Shown here piece by piece: positions 37,601-52,600 of a DNA stretch of 64,000 nt. Made by a program: the position numbers and the translations under genes. Where the stretch lies: the NCBI GenBank assembly GCA_003586115.2, contig QVOM02000119.1, forward strand, positions 51,299,428 through 51,363,427, given 5' to 3'. The number at the start of each line of letters is the position of its first letter. Within the stretch, counting starts at the first letter, position 1. The notes beneath the pieces were generated by a model, which saw only the letters and a list, made by a program, of their open reading frames with translations, did no database searches and had not been told where the DNA came from. This stretch comes from Salvator merianae (taxonomy: Eukaryota > Chordata > Lepidosauria > Squamata > Teiidae).

Positions 37601-40600
37601 GTTGGGGTGGAATAGTGGTATTGATGGTGCGCATCTGCTGCTTAGGTCTCTGTAGTGGCAGTTCTGCTTAGGAAGCAGCTCTTCTGTCCATTGAGTGCCT
37701 CAATAGCCATTGCTGCTGTCCATTGTCAGCCTCACGGGACGTGGAGGGATGGACTTAGGGAGATGAGGAATTACATCTTTCCCTAATTGCATAAACACTG
37801 GGGCTGCTTTGTACCATTGCTAACAGATTTATGTCTCTTTAATAGCAAGTGCAAGTAATCAAAATTTAATTTCTGGTGTCATCAGTTGCCTAAATGAGGC
37901 TAAAAATGGGAAGCACTTTACACATGAGGAGACAGGCATTTGCAAAATCTTTTCAGCACTGTGCTGTCATAAACAACCAATGACAGGCAAGGAACTTTGA
38001 TTTTGGGATAAAAAGTTGGTATGCAGCTAGAGAGCTAGTAGGTAAATGTAAATCTTGGTCTTAACAATATTACTTGCTGCTATTAAAGTGTTTGAAATTG
38101 GAAACCCTTATGAATGTTACAATAATTTACACAGAGATCTTTCAGTTGATCATAGCCCATTTTCTGTTCCTCCTAGTCATATGTTTGCCATTTGTCACAC
38201 ACCTTTTTATTTTTTATTTTTTTTGTATTTTAAATGAATGTACCATGTTTTTGTTAGCAGAACAAATGCCGAAATAAGTGTGAATGGTAAAGCTGTGCTC
38301 CAAAGCCCAATTACACTGTTTCTAGGTAGGGCTGGGAAAATTCGTACCTGAAACCTAATTAATGCCAAGTTGTCGGTGTGATCTGTATCAGTATAAGGCT
38401 GCTGCTTCTATTAAAATCTGAATTATGATAGAATATAATTTTTTTTTAATTTATTTATTTTACAGACAATTGAATTAAGGAACACAGAAGGTACCTTTGA
38501 TACCACCTTACATTTGAAGGCTCAGGTTGACCAACTTACAGGACGAAATGAAGAACTGCGACAGGAATTGAGAGAAGCTCGGAAAGAAGCAATCGATTTT
38601 TCTAATCAGCTAGCCAAAGCAAATGCAAAGGCACGTAGGCTACCTTGGGTCCAATTCTGTTTCCTTGGGCTCATAAAAGGGACAGTGTGTTTTTGTATTG
38701 TTTAAATTGCAAAATTATGTAAAGGCGGCAGTTTTCAAGTAAAATGGCAGATATGGACTGCGCTATGTGTGAGATTTGTGCTTATAAGATTCATAACGCC
38801 TTGCAAGCCAGCCAGTCCTCTTAGCTGAATTTACTTTAGCTCACCTCTTATGCTTGGATGTCCTTTTAGGCCTTTCTCAGAGTCAGGAGAGAGGGAGCAG
38901 TACTGAAAGGGAATGCTACAATAGCATCGTCATGGAGCCCAGTGTGATATTATACAACTGAGCACTCACTGCACTATGCCAAGCCTGCAAATGAAAGGAG
39001 AAACATTGACGGAGCCTGGAGCTCCTAGCACGACAATATCATATCAGGTTCCATGTTGACATCATTGCAGCATCCAACTTGGCGATGCACAGTTCTACCC
39101 CTCACTTGCGCCAAGAAAGGCCTAGAGGGATATCTAAGGAGTGAGAGTGAGCTAAGGCATGGTTGGCTTGAGGGATCTTACGGACGTTGCATATCCCTAG
39201 ACCTTACATGTGTGGTGTTTCTGTTGCAATCTCTGATCAGTGGCATTCTCCATATGCATCTGTTTGAAGACTGATGCTTTTCTGTGTAGGCTACTTCACG
39301 GGGTCATGGCTGAATGTTAGGACCTTGACAATAATAGTGTAAGTCCAAACAGTTGATTTTGTGCACTTTTCTACAAGCTGCTGTTTAGAGTTAATGGACC
39401 TTCAGAAACTGGCTGATTCTGTATAGTAGGCTGTTTGAAATGTCTTTCTCAAATATTCTGTTTTAATGCACATTTTGCAAAGGTTGCAAAAAGAACTGTT
39501 ACACTTTAGAATTGTGCATGCTGTGATTCTTTGTACGTATTGTCACTTGCAAGCTCTTCTTTTCTGTGTTTCAGACTGTCAACCTAGAAAATGAAATTCA
39601 TTTGCTGCGACAGTCAGAAAGTGCTAATGTGGTATTTAAAACAGTACATCTTCCAGAAGGGATGGCTCCTTCAAGTATTAATATAATTAATTCACAGAAT
39701 GAATATTTAATACATGTTCTGGAGGTAAAGAATTTTAAACTTAATAGTAAATATCCTGCTTTGTTAAAGCTAATCTTAAAACAAAACGTGGTGGTTTAAA
39801 GACCCAGACATTTTAATAAGAATAGTTTAATGTTTATGGAATTTCAGGACTTGATCACTGTCCTGTAGATTCAGATTTAGTTTTTAAAAGCTGGTTAGAA
39901 AAAAATCAACATTTTAAACTAACTTTATGTTTATAATTTAACAGGGAAACAAAATTTAAAGAAATTAGGAAGAATTAAAAGTGGAAATTTTGTTCCAGTG
40001 CTTTATGCATAATTATAAGATGTCTAGGATGAAAACTGATACTATGCATAAATCCTACCTACACACATGCAGTGTTTTATATGTAAACAAACATGGTGCT
40101 TTTTCTATTTATGATTTTTAGTAATGAAATTTATTGTCATGAAAAATTTATTTTGACAACACAGTATAAAGAAGGCATTAACTGACCTATAATGGATAAA
40201 AGTGGAATTGGTTAAGGTCTGTCATATATTTAATTTAAAATTTATTGTCAGGAATTGGAAAACAAAGAACAGCTACTGAAGAAATTAGAAGAATCTCTGG
40301 AAGAATATAAAAGAAAAGTTGCTGTTTTCCGCCACCAGCAGGGTTTGTTGTATAAAGAATATCAAAGGTATGATTATTTTTCTTGGAGGAGCTTTTGCTT
40401 AATAGTGCAGTTGTGAAATGGAATGTGCCAGCTTAAGAGGGAAGGGGGAATTCACTTGTAACTGCTTTTCAGGGTATTTGGCAGGTAGAACTGGTGGGGA
40501 ATCAAGGTTAGCCACTAATTTCTGCAGTAATTTTAGCAGTACTTGGAAATTGGACATGCTGAGGACAAGGAGTGTGCCAGATCAGCTAGAGTTTAGGGAA

Positions 40601-43600
40601 GACTCAGGCTGCAATGCTGCTTTAAAAGCTATGCGTAAAATGCAGGCACAATTAATTATAAAGTTCTTTTATTTGGCAACAGCAGCAGCAAACCGTTTTT
40701 TGAGGTGCAATATCATTGTCTAGTTTTACTGCCACAGTTTTCATTATTGGAAAGACAGCTGTATCCAATTGTCTTCAAAATCAGTACCATCCTGGTGGTT
40801 TGCTAATGTAAAGCATGTACATGAAATTATTGATTTATTATTCTGCGCGTATTCCTTCCAGGGAAAATCTTGCAGGGGATAGTCCAGTCTGACAGAACTA
40901 TTTGTATATTCCAGACTGCAAATGAGTAGAAGGTTTGCTGGAACTGAATTAATGAATTCAGATACCAGACTCAGTGACAAGTGCAGATAGAGTGGTGGTC
41001 TAGATTGGGTTAGATTGCTTTAACTAGCTGTAGGAAAAGTTGTCTTTTTGAAGTGTTGCCTTCTTAAAAATTGATTAGGTACTATGCTGCATTTTCAGGA
41101 GTAGTGGCTTACATATGGCCATTCAGAGCCAGTGTTGTTACTGGGAGACAAAGGCTTGGCTGTGGGAAACTTGTGGGTAACTTTGGAAATGCCACTGTCT
41201 CTCAGCTTAACCTACTTCCCAGGGTTGCTATAGAGATAAAATGGGGAGTGGCATTTTATGAACACTGTAAGAACAATGTAAGAAAGGATGAGACTGAACT
41301 GTAAAGATAACAAAAACTTATAATCTCCAGCAGTGATGGCCAGTGGTAACATCCAGAGCACATGCCAGTCAGTCATGTGTGGGATAAATCAGTGGGGATT
41401 TATCAAATCATGTGCAGCTGTATTGCCGCAGCATTCGGAAGTAGTGTATTTAAATAAGACATTTTAGCTCTCTGGACCGCTGAGTAGGGCTTCCCCACAC
41501 CTTTAAACTTATAAAATGTGTTGTGGTAGCTTGTTTTCATTAGATCTGTATGAATTTTATGAAGCAGCTGAAGTTAGCAATTTTCAAAAAACTAGTATCT
41601 GTGCTGTATTCTGCTCGGTTCTTAACATGAATATTTTTAGAAAAGTTTTTCTTCTGAGACAGTGTGTGAGAAATAGACCAAGAGTAAAGGCCTTATCCAT
41701 CCCAAGCAGAACTAATAGATGGTGTGGTTTAAAATAAGTTTCATACACTATCTAAGACCTCAGTTCCTTTGCCATTTTGTCCTGGGAAAGCTTATACATC
41801 ATATTCACTTTTTTGGGTCACACTCAGGAACATAGAATTAGGCCTTTATTGGAATCACTAGCTTAGCTGCAAGCCATCTCAGCCTTGGAAACAACTCTCC
41901 TATTGGTTCCCCTTCCCTGGACAGAATCCACAGAATCTTCCCTCTTGAATTGGAAGTCTTAACTCATTCCCTCAGCAGCTGTCTTTATGCTAGACTAGCT
42001 GAGGCTGATATTGCTGCTGTCTTACAGGGTCTTGTGGCCACCATTTCCCAGATTAACTACTTGCCACAGCCACTGTCACTCGCAGTTCTGAGCTCTGCTC
42101 CACACAGCTCCATCCTATCAGGCACTATCTCCAGCTAGCCAAAGCTATATAAATTCCATTAGTATTGCCTAAGGCCTATATTCAGCCATTCTTTCAACCT
42201 TGATAATAGTGCAGGTTCTTAATATGAATTCTGTTTTACCTATCAATTTACTTATTCAACAAACCACATGTGAATTTCAATCATTACAGGCCAGCATACA
42301 TACAATATTACTTTACAAATAGTCAAATATATATCTCTAAATATGTTTTCTTAAAACAACTTCTAGTGAAAGAGAACACTGGCAAAATGCTCATGAAAAA
42401 GTGCAAGAAGAAAAGAGGAAGCTGGAATATCAAAAGGAACAAGATGATTTAAAACTAAAAGAATATTATGTAAGTGATTCTGTTTTCACTTGTAGAAGTT
42501 TTCCGTTTGTATATACAATGTCAGTACTGTACCTTGCTATGAAGCTAGGTAGTGGTTATAAGTAGCATTTCCATATCGCCCTTTTCTAATGAAAGATAGT
42601 GTAAGTAGCAGCATTTCAATATCATCCTCAGCGGGTTTTTTTTCCAAACTCTCAGATTAGATTTCTGGCTGACTGTGATTTGATGAACTGGATGGCTGAC
42701 ATGAAATGACATGTTGATAGGACTCACTGCTGTTGGCCCACACAAGATCCAACCTGATTGTGCATTAGGGAGGGAGGGTACCATGTTTTCAGCCCCTCTC
42801 TACAAATCTTATGTGGCTGTGCCCTGTGACGGATCCATGACATCCAAAGCCTCCCCTGCCCAGCAGATCTGGAGGTTGGATTATGCTGTAAGCAATAAAA
42901 ATTAAAATTAGGAAAAAAGCTGTGGTCACAATCTTCTTACACAAACTTTTTTAGATGAAAGAGTGTGTTTCTGATTTTTTGAAATTTCACAATAGATGAG
43001 AAAAAGGAATCATAGAAGGCAAATGATCTGACAAGGACTGGGAAGAATGCTGGTCATTGTTAAAACAAACAGAAAATTAAAAAAATCTTATGGGCTGCAT
43101 CCAGACATCATTTGCTTATTCAACTATATTTTGATATTCGGAAATAAAACATGGATGTATCTAAAGTATCCTAATATAGTAGAATAAGTAAGTGATGTCT
43201 GGATGCAGCCCTGGTTAGTGTGCGTCGTGCTGATAAGTAAGCAAAGTAAATGACTTCATATATTAGACTGTTCTCAAATAATAATTCCAAGCAAGTCAGT
43301 CTTCACATGCTTTCAGTCAGCAGAGTTTGCTCCGGCATGCTTGAAAGCTTTCATTTTAATCTACTTTGGAGGATTAAAGAATAGCAAAGTAAGGAACTTA
43401 TCTAAAATTTCTGTAGTCATGTAGTGCAACACATCATGACTATCCTTTCTGTCTTAAAGGACCAAAACCAGTGCAATAGTTATAAGGGTGACTGAAGGCA
43501 GTTTCCTGTGCTAGCAACTGTACATGTTAGTATGGTGTTAGTTTATTATCTTTATGAAAGTAATGAGCAATCTTTGCTTGTGCTTTGAATATTTTTTTAA

Positions 43601-46600
43601 TTGCATGTGTATCTGAGCATATGCAATTAAGATGAGAGTCATGTTACAAAGAAGTTTTAGATTAAAAAAACTTTTCCAAAATACAAAATGCCACTTAAGA
43701 TAGGGACATGACAGAACTGAACATGTTGAGACAATTAATTTTTCTTGCTTACAGAGGTACATTATGGACCTAGGCAAAGAAAGCAAAATAGGTCACTCAT
43801 ACCATGTGGATTGGGGTGAAAATTAGATATAAAATGTAGCAAGGAACACAAATTTCAGTAGCCAGTCAAAGACGATAAAATTATTCTCTTTGATTCCTGG
43901 CTCATACAACAACCAAACCTCACGTAATTGCAGTTATGCATCTGATGCGGTAGGCAAGGCAGTTTTGACCTTTTGCAATGCAACGCATACAGGTTGTCAA
44001 AGAGAGAGAGAATCATAGAATCATAGAGTTGGAAGGGACCTCCAGGATCATCAAGTCCAACCCCCTGCTCAATGCAGGATTCACTACACCATCCTAGACA
44101 GATATCTGTCCAGCCTTTCCTTGAAGATCTCCAGCGAAGGAGAGCCCACCGCCTCCTGTGGTAACCTGTTCCAGTGACTGATTGCCCTTACGGTCAGAAA
44201 GTTTTTCCTAATATCTAGCCTGTATCTACTCCCTTGAAGTTTCATCCCATTGTTTCTAGTCCTTCCTTCTTGCGCAACTGAGAATAGGGCCAATCCTTCT
44301 GCACTGTGACAGCCCTTCAGATACTTGAAAACAGCTATCATATCTCCTCTCAGTCTTCTCTTCTGCAGCTAAACATTCCTAGGTCCTTTAACCGTTCCTC
44401 ATAGGACATGGTTTGCAGACTGCTCGCCATTTTGGTCGCCCTTCTCTGAACTTGTTCCAGTTTGTCAATGTCCCTTTTAAACTGGGGCGCCCAAAACTGG
44501 ACACAATACTCCAGATGAGGTCTGACCAAGGAAGAGTAAAGTGGAACAATTACTTCTCGTGATCTAGACTCTATACTCCTCTTGATACAGCCCAGGATGG
44601 TGTTTGCCTTTTTTGCAGCTGCATCACACTGTTGACTCATGTTTAATCTATGATCTACTAGTACACCCAGATCCTTTTCACATGTGCTGCTGATCAGCGA
44701 GATTCCTCCCATTCTGTATTGGATATTGTCATTTTTCTTACCTAGATGTAAAACTTTGCATTTCTCCCTGTTAAATGTCATTCTGTTAGTTTCAGCCCAC
44801 TGTTCAAGCTTGTCCAAATCCTTTTGAATCCTCTCCTTCTCCTCCCTAGTGTTAGCAACCCCTCCTAGCTTTGTGTCGTCTGCAAATTTGATCAGCATCC
44901 CCTCGACACCTTCATTCAGATCATTTATAAAAATGTTGAACAGCAATGGGCCCAAGACAGAGCCTTGCGGTACCCCACTCAAGACAGTCTTCCAATCAGA
45001 TGTGAAGCCATTTATGACCACTCTTTGAGTACGATCACTAAGCCAGTTATGAATCCACCTAACAGTTGTCCTGTCAATCCCATATTTGATCATTTTTTCA
45101 ATAAGTATAGTATGAGACACCTTGTCAAATGCTTTGCTAAAGTCAAGATATACTATGTCCACAGCCTTTCCTTGATCGATCCATCCAGTAATTTTGTCAT
45201 AAAAGGAAATGAGATTAGTCTGGCATGACTTGCTTGTTACAAATCCATGTTGGCTCTGGTTAATTACTGCATTCCCATCCAAGTGTTCCCATATATGCTG
45301 TTTAATGATTAGTTCAAATATCTTGCCTGGTATTGAAGTCAGGCTCACAGGCCGGTAGTTGCCTGGATCAGCCTTCTTTCCTTTTTTAAAGATAGGTACA
45401 ACATTCACCCTTCTCCAATCTTCTGGGACTTCTCCTCTTTTCCAAGAGAGAAAGAAGACAGATTTTTGTTTTCATGAGAAAATGTTTTTAAGTGTTTGAG
45501 CTCTCCTTATTTTTGATGCATCGTCTGAATTTTTAACCTGATAAGCTGAAATTGAATTTCAGTTAATGTATAGCTAGAGAACTGTAGGTTTGGGTTGTCC
45601 CATGTTACTACTAATTTAAATAGCTGCAAGTTTGTTGTATGTGCGGCAAAAAAATTATGTGACCCACAGAACTCACATTTTTATAAGTTAGTCTAGAGAC
45701 TGGTAAGGATGGTTTAAAACAATCAGTTTTTGCCTCTGTTGTCTTCTCTTAGGTTGCTCAGGAGGAACTTCACAGATTCTGTAAGTCAGGTTAGGTTTCC
45801 AGTTTGGTTACACATCCAGAAGAGTTCTTTTTTGTTTTTTTTTTGCTCCTTCAAAATACTGGAGAGGTCTTGGTACCAAAAGGATTTTTATAGTGAAGCT
45901 GGTGCTGTCTAGTGTTGCATTAAGTTGGATGAGTTGGAGCAGGGAAAGGTAACCCACTGCTGCATTCCTCCCTCACCAACTTAGAGAAAGACCTCTTCAT
46001 AGGAGGTGCCAAACTGTCCATTTGCAAATTTTCTTATTCATTAGGTTTTTCAAGAATGGTATCCTTGGAAATAGTAATGGATGAATATTCTAAGGCATCT
46101 AAGTTGCACTTACAAAAACAATACAAATCAACATCAGCAATAAAAAACACTATTTCCAAGTCATCCTTGCTGTTCTCCTTTTTTGATCTTGCAAACTTCT
46201 AAGTGATGGGTAATCTTTAAGACTAGGGTGCAACATGGCTGGAGTTTTGGTACCAGGGATTGGTTAAAAACTAAGCCCCCCCCCCCCCCCACACACACAC
46301 ACAGCACAGGCACACTTACTTTATGAACAAGAGGACCTCTGATTTGTAGTGATTTTTCATAGCTTTTCAGGTTGTTCAAGAAAGTTCCCATGACTAATAA
46401 CTGAATGTCATTTTAGGAAATGCCTATGATGGGAATAAGTACAGAAGGTACACTGCCTAATTGAAGCTCTGTTAGTGGCTCTCTGAAACAAAACTACTCA
46501 GGATGAATAAAATATATTCTTATTCCTCTCAATGATATTTGAACATTTCCTACAGAATCTATTAGATGCTCTTGAAAAGACTAGTGATGACTCTAAAAAG

Positions 46601-49600
46601 CTCTGTGCAGACTACAGTAGAAAAATAACTGTTCTGCGAGTAAATGAAAGATCACTGACAAGGAAATACACTACTTTACTTGATATGGAGAAGCATCTTC
46701 GAAAAGAAAATGAGAAAATGAAGGCTGAATTTGTATCGATGGAAGCTGCAGTTGGAGAAAAGATTGGGTGCTTGCAAAGATTCAAGGTAGGTTTTGCGTG
46801 GCAGTTGTTTATTATAGGCAGTCCTTTATCCTAAACATTCATATCCCTTCTCATTTTCAGGAAATGTTACTGTTTTCAGTAAGTTCATTTTAATATTTTC
46901 TTTTTATTGCTGTCACCCATCCTGTGACATTCAGGTATAGGGCGAGATGAAAATGCAAATAAATAAAATAAAATGTTTTAAACAGGATTGCTGTACTGCT
47001 GAGCCAAGGCTTGTACCATCTTTCAGTATCTCCATGTTAGGTACAGTCATTTGAAAAGGACCCTTGTGTGTGATCAACTGTTTTTGTATAGAGGATTCTT
47101 ATCAACATTTTGAAAAGCTTCCTCTTTGGGGCCTACAACTTGTGAATAAGAACAAAAGAATTTAATAAATGATCTGTTGGACTGGACCAGTGACCTGTCT
47201 TATCAGGCAGCCTGATCCCATATTAATCAACCAGTTGCATATGGAAGCACAAGGCACAATAGTTTGTCTTGCTTGCAGTGATTATTTGCTTATGCAGCTA
47301 AACTCTGATGCTTGTGTTTGACATTCCAATCCTAGCTTTGTAGATCTCTATGTGTTCATTTCTTTTCATACTGCAATTAGAGATGACATAATTAATTCAA
47401 TTAAATGACTTATAGAACCATAGAACCATGGAGTTGTAAGGGACCTCTAAGGTCATTGAGTAAAACCTCCTGTTTAATGAAGGATTCACTAAACCATCCC
47501 TGACATATGGCTATCCAGTCTCTGCTTGAAGACCTCCAGCTATCTTGTCTCTTTTCAGTCTTATCCTCCTATGCTAAACATAACCTAACTCCTTTAACTG
47601 CTCTTCATAGGACATGGTTAACAGGCCACTCACCAGCTTAGTATCTCTTCTTTGAACTTGTTTCAGTTTGTCAATGTCTTTTTTTTTTTAACATGGCTTA
47701 GCTTTTTCCTGGTATCCTACTGTGATCTATTTGAATACTTTTTTTATTCATACACACTGACTATTATGTGCACAATTCTTTCTTCTAGGATATGGCGACC
47801 TTCAAGATAGCAGCATTGCAAAAATTGTTGGATAACACTGTGCCCCTAAGCGATCTAGAAATGGCTAATAAACAATATAATGAGTTGACTGCTAAGTATA
47901 GGGATATGCTGCAAATGGATAACTTGCTTGTTCAAAGAACAACTAATCTGGAGCATTTAGAGGTAACAGTATTTGTACTGTGTAACTCTTTGTCATTTAA
48001 TACATGATTTTCATGTTTGCAATGGGGATTTAGATCTGTCTGGAATATTGTTACTTAATGTTGCTGACTGAATTTGTAACTAAACTTTCTCTCCTCGTAG
48101 TTAGTATTGCAGGTTGTTAGCTTGTCAGTGGTAGATGGAAGATCTTTTGGGTCTTTGAGCTAAAAGGGAAGGGTGTGACAGGAGAATCAAAGGACATATA
48201 TATACCTATGCAAGATCTCCTTAGTATTGTCCTGTGAATACTACTGAAAATTTTAATCCCGTCATTTCTTTGCTTAGTGTCCAAATATTTTGTTTCTGCT
48301 TGTATAAATGAGAGTTTAATTCATATATCTTCAATATCTTGCTGTATAGCATGAGAATTTGTCTCTAAAAGAGCAGATAGAATCTATAACCAAAGAGCTG
48401 GAAATTGCGAAAGAAAAATTGCATACAGTTGAACAAGCTTGGGAACAAGCAGCAAAAGTTGGTGAGTTGATTGTATATAAATTTTAATAAAGCTGTTTTT
48501 ATATTTTAAATGTATTCTTTTCTGAGCTACCAAAAAGAAATAAAAAATATGGTTTTGTTACAAGGAAAGTTGGTCTGAGTGGAGTCCCTGCATGTTAGCA
48601 ACCTCCCCCTAGCAGGCTTTCAAGCTACCTTTGAAAATTGTCCAGAACCTGCTGTGAATATGGGACATGGCTACATATCCACTCAGTGGGTCAGCAGAAG
48701 GAATATTTCTAGAAGGAATTTCAGTAGCTCCCCGTTTACTGCCAGGCCAAATTAAGTGTGCTTGTGATATATATATATATAAAACACCTTTCATATTTGA
48801 GGGGATTTGTTTTGTCTTGCTAACCTTACTGAGATTCTTAGTAGCAACACTTCTATTTATTCTGTTGATGAAATAAATTCATTATAAGTCAGGTTTGTTT
48901 GTTTTTTAATTACTCAGGGAATTGGATCCCAGTCTCCCATGTGACAGGTGGGGATACTTATCACTATACAAACAAGGAATGGCAGCTTTTGACAGGGTCA
49001 CTTTGGCAGTGTTGACCTGCCTCTGGAATGCTCTTCACCATGATTTAGTGTTTTCATTACCATTTAAAAACATTCTTGTTTGCCAAGGCTTTCCCTTATT
49101 AATTCATTTGGTCTTTTGATCTTGTTAATTGATAATCTACTACACAGATTGCTAACTTTGGGCCTACCAGGCATTGTTGAAATCCTACCCACAATAGCCA
49201 CAAGTAGTGTGGCCAGACATGATGGTAGCTATGATTTAGCAATTTCTAGAAGGATGGAAATATGTTATTCCTGAGCTGTTAAAATTATCCTGCTGCCCTG
49301 TGTGTATTTTTATGACTTTTGGATGTATGGTGGTATGTATTATACATTCTAACTTGGAACTATTTATATTTTATGGTAGTGAGTTAGCACATGTTGTATG
49401 TGTTCTTTTTGGATTCCCCAGTATGTTCACAGTCATGCATAACTTTTTAAAACTTGATTTATGTTTCCTGCTGCAAAAATACTTACAGCACAGAGGTGGA
49501 AGTTTGTGGATGAATTAACATTATTAGATTGGTATATAAAAAATTGAAAAAAATTTTTGATGAACTTATTACAGAACAAAGAAATACAGTAGAATGCAAG

Positions 49601-52600
49601 GAATAATTAAAAAATAACTAGATACATCTAAGCTGATTTTGGAGGCTTTCTTACAAATAAAACAATTACTCTTATCAGTAAATATTGTTTTATTAGGGAT
49701 ACAATAAGTGGCCTAGAAGGATTTCCTTAAAAAGTAGGAATAAAAGTTGTCATACAGAAGTGTACCATCAGGTATCAGTTTGTACTGCATAGAAATAAAG
49801 AGAGTAGGTAGCAAGGGAAACTGTACTATTAGATATCAAAGAATAACTGTTTATATACCATTTTGCTATTTGACATTGGTTTGGGCTGAAACTAAAAAAT
49901 GAAAAAAGAACTTTTTAAAACTTGTAGAAGTTGTCTCTTCTTAAGTGGAAATTAACATTTTCAGAAGAATTAATGCAGACAGTGGGTCTTTTCCTTCATG
50001 TCAAATCCAGTGACAGATGATGTCTCAGCCTGTATATATTTGAGTTATTTCTGCATTTCCTTAGTCCCTTCTGTTTCTTTGTTGCCATCAGATAATAAGA
50101 ATCTCTCCTCCTCCTTACATTGATTTTATATCATTTTACTATTCTCGACAGGCTTTCATTGTCTATGATTGGTGTGATCATTCTTCTGACTAGACTAATA
50201 AACTTCAGAAGATCAGATGAGACTGGGAATTTCTCAAAAGAGCTAGTTTGAAGGAATTGTCACTCAAGAGTTAGATCTCATGCTGGTAGGGTCTGTGGAT
50301 TGAATGCCTTAATTACATTTACTGATCCATTTGAACTTAAACTTATGAGTTAGCTTCTTTGCCAACACAGATGACCCACAGTATCTTCTCTAAACCAAAA
50401 CCTCAGCAGATTAAGGTTCGCATGAACCAACAACATCTGGCCAGGGTTCCACAACTGTTTGACTCGTACCTAACATTTTGAAGTCTGCTCAACAATCCCT
50501 GCCCACTAATTTAAAAAAGAGGCTATTAAAGTTGGGTTCAGAAAGCATAGAAAATATTTGTATCAATTAGGGTGCTGATAAAAAATCAGTTTTAAATTAT
50601 TCTGCACAGATATCTCCACAACATTTCAGCCTGGCCTGAGAGAATGGCAAAGATTTCACCACTAACCTCAAGCTTTTCCAATGTAAACCTGAAGATGCAG
50701 TTAATAGCAGCTGGCTGGCTCAGGACTCGTTAACTTGAATGGAATCAGGAAAAACACAGTATGCACTGTAGTTCTTCCAGTTCTTTCCCCCATCAAATGA
50801 GAGAAGCCATTAAAAACACAACGAATCATACTGTGAGTCATCTAAGGCAAGCAAGAACTTGCATCATTGAGTTAAATATTCACCTCACAAGCAATAGTCT
50901 AATAGTCTTAGACCAACATATTTTATCTTTTTTCTTAGAAAGTATGTAACTATTTATTTTCATTTAGCAACTGGTTCTCATAAGAGCACAACATCTGTCA
51001 GGTTTTCCCTCCTTCTATCCTTCATGCAATCTGTTCTAGCATTCCTCTAGGGAATAAGACACAGAGTATTTAATCAGAACTGAGCCCAAGTCTCTTCAGC
51101 TGAGGAAGTGGAGGCAGCACTGTCAGTAGAGAGTATGTACTGTTGTCAGTTTTTTCCTGGTGAGAGCTGAAGAATTTTCAGATCTACTAAAAAAGAAATG
51201 ATGTTCAGAAATGGCCATGGAGACTGCTGATTTATTGATATCTGCTTAGGTATAAAGAACCAGTTTGCCTTAAACCTAATTCTTTACAAAACATTATTTT
51301 GAAAGAATGGAAGTTTATTCCAGCTCAGAATGTATCCGCCCACAGGCAAAAAGGTTGCTTGTTCCAGATTCCTCTGAACATGATATTATAAGTTGTCCCC
51401 TAGGTTGACATCTCTGTAGGAAGCCTTTCCTGAGAGATCAGTATGATAGGAACAGCAAGTACTTAAAACTTATCCTAAATGGTCCTTCTGGAAGGTGGAT
51501 TAAAGCAATTTAGTCCCACCCACATTATATGGAACTGGAAGATCTTAGTACTGGATTGCAATTTAGAGTTCAGCTTGAAGGGACTGGGGGAAATGCAGAA
51601 CATTTGAATTTAGATAGGCTGGCACACCCTCTGTCAGTGAACTGCAGATGAATCAAGAGAAAACTCACCATCTTGTTTCATCCCATCTAGAAAACTGCTT
51701 GTGGTAAGTACAGTATTCCCATTTCAAATTGTATACAAGGCTTTGTAATAGTTTAAAATTGGTAGTATGCGAGGGACTAGATTGTATTTTAAAGAAGTAT
51801 GCATGTAAAATTAAATTAAATTTTTGCATTACATTGTTTTGTAGAAGGAGGCAATGCTGTAGACAAGACAACAAAAGCCATAACCAACAGTGAAATTCTT
51901 TCTATTTCTAAGAAGATTACTATGCTGGAAATGAAAGAATTAAATGAAAGGCAGAGGGCAGAGCATTCTCAACGAATGTATGAACAGTTGCGGAATACGT
52001 TGAAACAAGTGGAAGAACGTAACTTTGAACTAGAAGCAAAGTTTGCTGAGGTTGGCTATTGAATGTGGATGACGCAGTTTCCTACATTTTGAGAAAATTC
52101 ATTAGAATGTGATTGCTTTACTTACTATTCTATTAAATGAGATGTTTTTAAAGAGTAATTCAGCATGCTAGCGATAGGTGGCTTTAGAAAAACTGGTGCC
52201 CAAGAAAAATAGCTGACTAAAATGTAGACATGCAGACCCACGAATTCCTAGAAGGAGAGCAGGAAGACTGGGTTAGCAAGACTTAGCCTGTTACTGTTCT
52301 AACATAGGCCAAGACCCTGTCCCAAAACCATCAGTTTGGAGAATGTACATTGTTCTTTATGTGAGTTCTCTTTATTAATTTTTACCTAGCTAGCATGCAT
52401 GTTGATGACACCTTTTCCAGTTTAATTTATTGTAGCTTGTGGAGTTAATAACTTCACACATTATCTTCAGTTACATGGTAAGCAAAATGTAATCTTGTAA
52501 AATGTGGATTGACTTTCATTTTTGAGGCATTTGTAATATGATTATGATGTCTAGACTGTTCCACAAGTGTACCTCAATGTAGTTGGTTATATGAGGAGTT

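Larger units (their letters stand above)
42470..46555. other. Intron 26
   Basis: 4.1 kb. Contains a 120-bp inverted-terminal element (43092-43211), a CR1 copy (44011-45438) and a C15-(AC)6 tract (46276-46302). The rest is unassigned. Confidence 0.55.
46787..47788. other. Intron 27, built largely of old repeats
   Basis: A L2/SINE-type tail (46890-46975), an L3-type tail in reverse (47144-47260) and an old CR1 tail in reverse (47413-47680) occupy most of it. Confidence 0.55.

Noticed and set aside
38631..38640. Use of the GT at 38634 as the exon 23 donor
   Set aside because: It would add four bases, shift the frame before the conserved [13 protein letters not shown] block of exon 24, and depart from the human exon length.
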